Source: JANXQG01 sp037147235
GTDB taxonomy: Bacteria > Planctomycetota > Planctomycetia > Pirellulales > Thermoguttaceae
Direction: 5' to 3'
NCBI GenBank assembly: GCA_037147235.1
Contig: JBAWVO010000105.1
Span: 1 to 19,012 of the forward strand
DNA length: 19,012 nt
Each line of letters starts with the position of its first letter. The stretch's first letter is position 1. Shown in pieces: positions 14,345 through 19,012 of this stretch. The notes under the pieces were generated by a model that searched no databases, had not been told where the DNA came from, and saw only the letters and a program-made list of their open reading frames with translations. Both the position numbers and the translations under genes were made by a program.

Positions 14345-14711
14345 GGGAAGCACGAAATACGAATATCTCTTTCTCTGCGTAACCGCAGGCCAAGGAACGA
14401 ATTTCTATCGTCCATGCCGGCGACTCGCAATGGAATTTTGACCACGGATAACACAGATGGCACGGATAAGACAGGACGCAAGCCTTCCCTTTCCTTCCCT
14501 CCGTCTTTATTTTTCTGCTCTCCATTTTTCTGTCATAAAGTTCGGTCTTCAAGGTCATAAGGCCCGTGTCCTTGGTTTTCTGTCAACTGGGTATCCACTT
14601 CGCTCTACCACCCACCATATCTTGTGGTCGCGTTCGTTCTGCACGCCGACAAGTCATCGCCCTCATACTACATGTTGTGGCTGGTAGAGGGAAGTGGATA
14701 CCCAGTTTCTG
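14345..14711. other. Repeat-filled gap inside the exporter operon
   Basis: These 367 bp between the HlyD and ATPase genes hold no credible gene. On the plus strand they contain CACGAAATACGAA (14351-14363), a CCACGGATAACACAGATGGC segment with GCACGGATAAGACAGG after it (about 14442-14474), and a pyrimidine-rich block with TTTTTCTGTCAT. They end in the 123-bp palindrome at 14585-14707. The first 13-mer recurs inverted at 14742-14754. From memory these are common dispersed boilerplate repeats in planctomycete genomes. Base use here is more AT-rich than in the flanking genes. Confidence 0.6.
14585..14707. repeat. 123-bp MITE-like palindromic element
   Basis: The left end AACTGGGTATCCACTTC, continuing CTCTACCA, is matched by an inverted right end ...TGGTAGAGGGAAGTGGATACCCAGTT. 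The first 17 bases pair perfectly and the match continues with a few mismatches to about 36 bp. TCTGTC borders it directly on both sides (14579-14584 and 14708-14713), as a 6-bp target duplication would. TCTGTC also occurs at 14529-14534, so chance is possible. It has no ORF of its own. The right TCTGTC contains part of the HlyD stop codon (14712-14714). Confidence 0.7.
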
Positions 14712-15923
14712 TCATTTGCCTTCTTGGTATTTTGGATTTGTTTCGTATTTCGTGTTTCGTATTTCGGATTTTCCGATTCGGGCATCTGCCGGCATTCCGG
14801 GCTTCAGCTCCTTGTCCGGATTTTTCAGGTCGATTTTGATCCGATAGACGAACTTCACCCGTTCGCGATTGGTCTGCACGGCCTTGGGGGTGAACTCCTG
14901 CTCCGATGAGATGAAAGAGACTCGGCCCTGGTAGACCTTGCCGGGATAGGCGTCGGTGGTGATCTCGGCCTCGGTGCCGAGAGCGATATTGCGTTTGCCC
15001 AGATCGCGCTCGTCAATGTAGGCTCGCAGCCAAACATTCTCGATATCGGCCACGGTAACCACCGGCGTGCCGGGGGCGACATACTCACCCGGTTCGATGT
15101 TCTTCGATAGGACCACTCCCGTCAGCGGCGAGTTCACGGTGGCGTAACCGAGCCTTGTCTCGGCGGCCTGCACCGCGGCCTTGGCCTGCTGGACCTTGGC
15201 TAGGGCCTGATGGATGACCTCTTTTCGCGGCCCGTCCTTGATGAGGCGATATTGGGCCTGGGCCTGTTCCATGGCGGCCTTGCCCTGCTGAACGTCTTCC
15301 TGACGCGGGCCTTCCTTGACCATCTCATAGCGTTTCATCGCCTGGAGATAGCGACTATTGGCCATTCGATAGGCGGCATAAGCCAGATCGAATTGCTCGG
15401 GCGTGATGGCCCCCGGGCTGGTTCGCTGGAGTTTTTCGGCCCGATCGAGGTCGCCTTTGAGGTGCTCGCGATCGGCTTCGGCGGCACGGAATTCTGCTTC
15501 GGAGGCGGCAATTTCCTGGGAACGGCTGCCGGTTTTCAACGCGGCGTAATTGGCCTGGGCCTTCTGCATGGCGGCCAAGGAGGCGGCGATTTCGTCGGGC
15601 CGAGAGCCGGCCACCAACTCGGCCAGGGCGGCCTCGGCCGCTTGCAATTCGCCGTGGTGAAGGGCCAGGTCGGCTTGCAGATCGGCCGTTTCCAATTGGG
15701 CCACCGGCTTGCCTGCGTATACCAGTTCACCCTCGTCAACGTGACGTTTGTCGACACGGCCGGGAATTTTGAAGCTGATGGCGACTTCAATGGCTTCAAT
15801 GTTGCCGGAGACGTGAAGCGAATCGTCGCCGCGGCCGGCTAAATGCAGCGCGTACCAACTGCCGACACCGATCGCCACAATCGCAGCCACCCCTGAGAAG
15901 ATCAGTTTCTTGTAAGCCGTCAT
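14712..15923 (-). CDS. HlyD-family membrane fusion protein (YbhG-like)
   Basis: A 403-residue periplasmic adaptor of the exporter, anchored by an N-terminal helix (about 7-28). The first lipoyl half (VSGNIEAIEVAISFKIPGRV, residues 38-57) is followed by a long alpha-helical hairpin (about 80-255), the second lipoyl half (TVNSPLTGVVLSKNIEPGEY, 262-281) and a beta-barrel domain (about 290-383). The hairpin contains a fourfold repeat: AGSRPDEIAAS (105), TGSRSQEIAAS (131), EGPRQEDVQQG (204) and DGPRKEVIHQA (230), each pair spaced by exactly 26 residues. The family usually ends near GMPADARI (376-383); here a 20-residue tail, GKSEIRNTKYETNPKYQEGK, is added from repeat DNA. It lies 49 bp after the glucosidase gene and upstream of the ATPase gene. 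It would link the ABC-2 pump to an outer-membrane factor not found in the window. Confidence 0.92.
   Translation of the reverse strand: MTAYKKLIFSGVAAIVAIGVGSWYALHLAGRGDDSLHVSGNIEAIEVAISFKIPGRVDKRHVDEGELVYAGKPVAQLETADLQADLALHHGELQAAEAALAELVAGSRPDEIAASLAAMQKAQANYAALKTGSRSQEIAASEAEFRAAEADREHLKGDLDRAEKLQRTSPGAITPEQFDLAYAAYRMANSRYLQAMKRYEMVKEGPRQEDVQQGKAAMEQAQAQYRLIKDGPRKEVIHQALAKVQQAKAAVQAAETRLGYATVNSPLTGVVLSKNIEPGEYVAPGTPVVTVADIENVWLRAYIDERDLGKRNIALGTEAEITTDAYPGKVYQGRVSFISSEQEFTPKAVQTNRERVKFVYRIKIDLKNPDKELKPGMPADARIGKSEIRNTKYETNPKYQEGK
14741..14768 (+). repeat. TTTCGTATTTCG tandem repeat in the 3' end of the HlyD gene
   Basis: Two 14-bp units, TTTCGTATTTCGTG and TTTCGTATTTCGGA, lie head to tail (12/14 identical) and encode part of the odd C-terminal tail on the minus strand. 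The first unit, less one base, recurs as an inverted 13-mer at 14351-14363, directly before the ABC ATPase start codon. Confidence 0.7.
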
Positions 15924-15927
15924 TGTC

Positions 15928-15972
15928 GTATACTTGGGAACCTTACATCACCGTGAATCATCCTAAGTATAC
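15928..15972. repeat. Short inverted repeat between the glucosidase and HlyD genes
   Basis: GTATACTTGGGA (15928-15939) and TCCTAAGTATAC (15961-15972) are inverse with one mismatch and fill most of the 49-bp gap. On the coding strand the distal arm reads GTATACTTAGGA and contains TATACT, a usable -10 box, so this could be a promoter for the exporter operon or an operator. The ilvD upstream region has a similar AGTATACTTGATCC. Confidence 0.45.
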
Positions 15973-18735
15973 TCAGAGCGGACGCGAATGACATGTGCGA
16001 TACTTCCGAGTGTTCGCGGCGCCTTTCAAGAACGCGGCCCCCTTGCCTGCCTCCAGGAGCCCCTTGGGATCCAGGAGGCCGAAAAGCTGGATGGTCTTGG
16101 CCACGACCCCGGTCCAGCCGGTTTGATGGCTTGCACCGAGCCCCGCACCGTTGTCGCCGTGGAAGTATTCGTAGAAGAGGATGTGGTCGCGCCAATGGGG
16201 ATCGCTCTGGAACTTCTCCGTGCAGCCGTAGACAGGACGTCGGTTATGCTCGTCTCGCAGAAAGATGCGGGCGAGCCGATCGGCGATCTCCTTGGCCACC
16301 TCGAAGAGATTCATCATCCTGCCCGACCCCGTCGGGCATTCGACCTTGAAGTTGTCGCCGTAGTACAGGTAGAACTGCAAGAGTGCTCGGACGATCATGG
16401 CGTTTACCGGCACCCAAACCGGGCCGCGCCAGTTGGAATTGCCACCGAACATGCCCGTGTTCGACTCGGCCGGCAGATAGTCCACCCGGTACTCCTGGCC
16501 TTGCACGTGAAAGAGGTAGGGATGCTGCTCGTGGAACTTCGAGAGCGAGCGGATGCCGTGGGGGCTTAGGAACTCGTTCTCGTCGAGCATCTTCGAGAGA
16601 ATCCGGCGGAGCCGCTCCGGGTTGAGTAGAGCCATGACCCCCCGCTCGGCCACACCAAAGTGTCCTGGCCCCGTAGGATGGATGGACTCCAATAGCTCGG
16701 GCATTCGGCGTAAGCGATCCGTCAACTGAGCCATCGCCCGCGGAATGCGATCCCGCTGCCACTTTTCGACTACCGAGGTGGCGCACAGGGGCAGGAGCCC
16801 CACCATCGAGCGGACCTTGAGCCGCGTGGTGCTGCCGTCGGGGAGTACCAGCAGGTCGTAGTAGAATCCGTCCTCCTCATCCCACATGCCGTTGGACCCA
16901 GGTTGGTTCATGGCTGCGGCGATATAGTAGAAGTGTTCCACGAATTTTACGACCATGTCCTCATAGGTGCGGTCGTGGGTGGCGAGTTCAATCGCAAGTT
17001 CGGCCATGTTCTGGCTGAACAGAGCCATCCAGGCCGTACCGTCCGCCTGCTCCAGGCGGCCACCGGTGGGCAGCGGCGAACTGCGGTCGAAGACGCCGAT
17101 GTTGTCGAGGCCGAGGAAGCCGCCCTCGAACAGGTTTTTGCCGAACCGATCCTTGCGGTTCGCCCACCAGGTGAAGTTCAGCAGCAGCTTATTGAAGGCC
17201 GACTTGAGAAAATCGACATCAGCCTCACCGCGCAATGCCTGCTCGGTGCGATGAAGGAACAGGGTCGCCCAGGCATGGACCGGCGGGTTCACGTCGCTGA
17301 AGTTCCACTCGTAGGCGGGGAGCTGGCCGCTGGGATGCAGATATACCCCCTGCAACATCAGTTCCATCTGCTGCTTGGCGAAGTCGGGGTCCACAATCGC
17401 CAGGGGGAGCGTGTGGAAGGCCAGATCCCAGGCCGCGTACCAGGGGTATTCCCACTTGTCCGGCATCGAGATGATGTCCTTATTCAGCATGTGGAACCAC
17501 TCCGAGTTCCGAGAGTTGCGATAGCCGGAATGGAGGGGGTTGGAGCGGTGCTCGTCCAGCCAGTTGTCACCGTCGAAGAAGAAGAACTGCTTGCTCCAGA
17601 GCATGCCGGCGAGGGCCTGCCGCATCACGTTGGCGGTGTCTTCACTCGTGGAGGGGGGCGTGACCGACTTGTAAAACTCATCGGCTTCACGAAGCCTATC
17701 CGCGAAAATTTTATCGAATTGCTTTCCAAAGGGTTTGCTTTTCTTGTCTGGAGCAATTTTGGAGAGCCGCAGGTGAATCACTTGGGTCTGACCGGCACCG
17801 ACATTGACCTGGTAGTGCGCCGCAACCTTGGTGCCCTGCTTTTCTGGATTCACGGCACCCTGGTTGCCCTGCACCACACAGTCGTTGATGCCGTCCTTGA
17901 CGTAGGGGCTCTCGTTCTTTTGCCCGGGGAAAAGCCGTTCGTGGTTGGTTTCGTTCTCGGTGAAGAGCAGCGGCACCTCGCCTTCGCAGGAAAGAATGAA
18001 TTCACCGAGCAGAGGGTGCGTTACCGCGACCGCACTCACGCCTGCCGGTGCCTTGATCTGCTTGAGGTTGGGTTTCTCGGCAGCCCGATTCGATTCGGCA
18101 ATCCACGCTGACCATTCATTGCGGAACCAGAGCGTGGGCAGGAGATGCAGTTCGGCCGCGTCCGGCCCCCGGTTGGCCGCCGTGATCCGCACCAGGATGT
18201 CTTCCGGACCGGCTTTGGCGTACTCCACGAAGACGTCGAAGTATCGGTCCTCATTAAAAACGCCGGTGTCGAGGAGTTCATACTCCATCTCTTCCCGAGA
18301 GCGACCGCGGTTTGTCTCCAGCAGATCGGCGTAGGGATAGGCCGCCTGCGGATACTTGTAGAGATACTTCATATACGAGTGGGTCGGTGTGCTGTCGAGG
18401 TAGAAGTAGTACTCCTTCACATCCTCGCCGTGGTTCCCCTCGCTGTTGGTCAATCCGAAGAGCCGCTCCTTGAGAATCGAATCCTTGCCGTTCCACAGGG
18501 CCAGCGAGAAACAGAGGTGCTGTTGATCATCGGAAAGGCCGGCGATGCCGTCCTCGCCCCAGCGATACGCCCGCGAGCGGGCATGGTCATGGGTGAAAGA
18601 ATTCCAGGCGTCACCGTCCTCGCTGTAGTCCTCGCGGACCGTACCCCACTGGCGTTCGCTCAGGTAAGGCCCCCATTTTTTCCACACAACGCCTTGTTCT
18701 CGCGATGCCTTCAGCCTCAATTGCTCTCGGCTCAT
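15973..18735 (-). CDS. MGH1-like glycoside hydrolase (GH63-type glucosidase)
   Basis: A 920-residue protein with no signal peptide, so probably cytoplasmic. The first third (about 1-340) is a beta-rich N-terminal domain. The rest is an (alpha/alpha)6-type barrel with the marks of MGH1-like/GH63 enzymes: YAAWDLAFHTLPLAIVDPDF with D437 as the likely general acid, NWRGPVWVPVNAMIV near 770, and LFYEYFHGDNGAGLGASHQT then GWTG with E856 as the likely base. By family it would split glucosidic or mannosyl-glycerate-like linkages by inversion; the substrate is unknown. The start is the ATG at 18735 (MSREQLRLKASREQG), with GGAG about 9 bases upstream; an in-frame TTG at 18753 is less likely. Copy 4 of the 110-bp element ends 42 bp before the ATG. 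The exporter genes follow after 49 bp. No frameshift is seen. Confidence 0.9.
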   Translation of the reverse strand: MSREQLRLKASREQGVVWKKWGPYLSERQWGTVREDYSEDGDAWNSFTHDHARSRAYRWGEDGIAGLSDDQQHLCFSLALWNGKDSILKERLFGLTNSEGNHGEDVKEYYFYLDSTPTHSYMKYLYKYPQAAYPYADLLETNRGRSREEMEYELLDTGVFNEDRYFDVFVEYAKAGPEDILVRITAANRGPDAAELHLLPTLWFRNEWSAWIAESNRAAEKPNLKQIKAPAGVSAVAVTHPLLGEFILSCEGEVPLLFTENETNHERLFPGQKNESPYVKDGINDCVVQGNQGAVNPEKQGTKVAAHYQVNVGAGQTQVIHLRLSKIAPDKKSKPFGKQFDKIFADRLREADEFYKSVTPPSTSEDTANVMRQALAGMLWSKQFFFFDGDNWLDEHRSNPLHSGYRNSRNSEWFHMLNKDIISMPDKWEYPWYAAWDLAFHTLPLAIVDPDFAKQQMELMLQGVYLHPSGQLPAYEWNFSDVNPPVHAWATLFLHRTEQALRGEADVDFLKSAFNKLLLNFTWWANRKDRFGKNLFEGGFLGLDNIGVFDRSSPLPTGGRLEQADGTAWMALFSQNMAELAIELATHDRTYEDMVVKFVEHFYYIAAAMNQPGSNGMWDEEDGFYYDLLVLPDGSTTRLKVRSMVGLLPLCATSVVEKWQRDRIPRAMAQLTDRLRRMPELLESIHPTGPGHFGVAERGVMALLNPERLRRILSKMLDENEFLSPHGIRSLSKFHEQHPYLFHVQGQEYRVDYLPAESNTGMFGGNSNWRGPVWVPVNAMIVRALLQFYLYYGDNFKVECPTGSGRMMNLFEVAKEIADRLARIFLRDEHNRRPVYGCTEKFQSDPHWRDHILFYEYFHGDNGAGLGASHQTGWTGVVAKTIQLFGLLDPKGLLEAGKGAAFLKGAANTRKYRTCHSRPL

Positions 18736-18777
18736 CGAATGATCTCCATTCAACTGGGGGTGCTGATGTATTGTTTA

Positions 18778-18887
18778 GGACCGGCGCAGAAATAACCGTC
18801 GTGTTTTGCCCACTCGCCGAGCGGGGGCAGACGGCACACGGAGTGTGCCTGCTACTTTTCTTGCGACAGTTATTGATGCGCCGATCC
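18778..18887 (+). repeat. 110-bp palindromic element, copy 4 (mixed arms)
   Basis: The left arm is type A (GGACCGGCGCAGAAATAAC) and the right arm is type B (GTTATTGATGCGCCGATCC), the inverse of the left arm of copy 1. The arms pair at 20 of 24 positions. TTA lies on both sides in direct orientation (18775-18777 and 18888-18890). The core hairpin GGCACAC-GGA-GTGTGCC is intact. It lies upstream of the glucosidase start codon by 42 bp, in its leader or promoter region. Confidence 0.9.
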
Positions 18888-19012
18888 TTACCGACCATTG
18901 TCCATCGAATCGTCCTATCTATTGTAGGCGGGTAGTCAAGCCACCTGGGTGAGGGGAAGCTATACTGCCCGTGATTGGGATTGTCCCATCTGAAGATTTT
19001 TCGCATACTCCC

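Noticed and set aside
14345..14353. GTG start at 14353 for the ABC ATPase
   Set aside because: It adds only three residues, and the family normally begins with M-I-x-V just before the first strand, as at 14344.
16903..18111. 402-residue plus-strand ORF opposite the glucosidase
   Set aside because: A mirror frame of a well-supported gene, with no domain of its own.
18736..18753. TTG start at 18753 for the glucosidase
   Set aside because: The ATG at 18735 has GGAG at a usable distance; the TTG would put that GGAG inside the gene.
4400..18887. CRISPR array
   Set aside because: The repeats are kilobases apart, palindromic over 110 bp and without regular spacers; no cas genes are present.
18888..19012. 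Promoter for the glucosidase beyond copy 4
   Set aside because: TTGACT (complement of 18934-18939) is a fair -35, but no -10 hexamer better than 3/6 lies at a proper distance, so I do not call it. Nothing else is seen in this stretch.

Overview
The window looks like a piece of a planctomycete chromosome, probably from the Pirellulales side. This is an inference from style, not from a marker gene. The signs are moderately high GC, many starts without a Shine-Dalgarno sequence, a CxC...CxxC zinc-ribbon protein fused to membrane helices, a large MGH1/GH63-like glucosidase, and gaps packed with palindromic repeats whose spurious translations are typical of these genomes. I see no rRNA, tRNA, CRISPR array, transposase, integrase or phage gene.

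Layout. Positions 1-1250 (+): a short ORF of unknown origin, a two-gene type II toxin-antitoxin pair, and a small two-helix membrane protein with a PH-like domain. Positions 1457-4342 (+): a good sigma70-type promoter and two overlapping M16 peptidase genes, the first with an intact zinc site and the second without, as expected for a heterodimeric M16B protease. Positions 4343-4596: a cluster of three repeat types. Positions 4597-6429 (-): ilvD (dihydroxy-acid dehydratase). Positions 6746-7063 (+): a small secreted protein. Positions 7322-8506 (-): an iron-type alcohol dehydrogenase lying between two copies of a 110-bp palindromic element. Positions 8742-9767 (-): a zinc-ribbon membrane protein with what looks like a leaderless promoter. 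Positions 9948-15923 (-): a YbhGFSR-type exporter made of an HlyD-like membrane fusion protein, a double-NBD ABC ATPase and two ABC-2 permeases. Positions 15973-18735 (-): the MGH1-like glucosidase, 49 bp upstream of the exporter genes and possibly co-transcribed with them.

How the genes work together. The two M16 subunits probably form one envelope protease. The fused ATPase would drive a permease heterodimer, with the HlyD protein spanning the periplasm to an outer-membrane channel not seen here. ilvD (branched-chain amino acid synthesis) and the alcohol dehydrogenase are stand-alone metabolic genes.

The least ordinary content is the repeat layer. A 110-bp element with 24-bp terminal inverted repeats occurs four times, all in one orientation, and the two best-preserved ends show TTA on both sides. 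Its internal 30-bp hairpin module also forms both arms of another palindrome between the permease genes. Two further repeat families lie inside the ABC ATPase frame and encode its inter-domain linker. Another repeat supplies the C-terminal tail of the HlyD protein, directly beside a 123-bp MITE-like palindrome. Here repeats appear to shape both gaps and protein ends.
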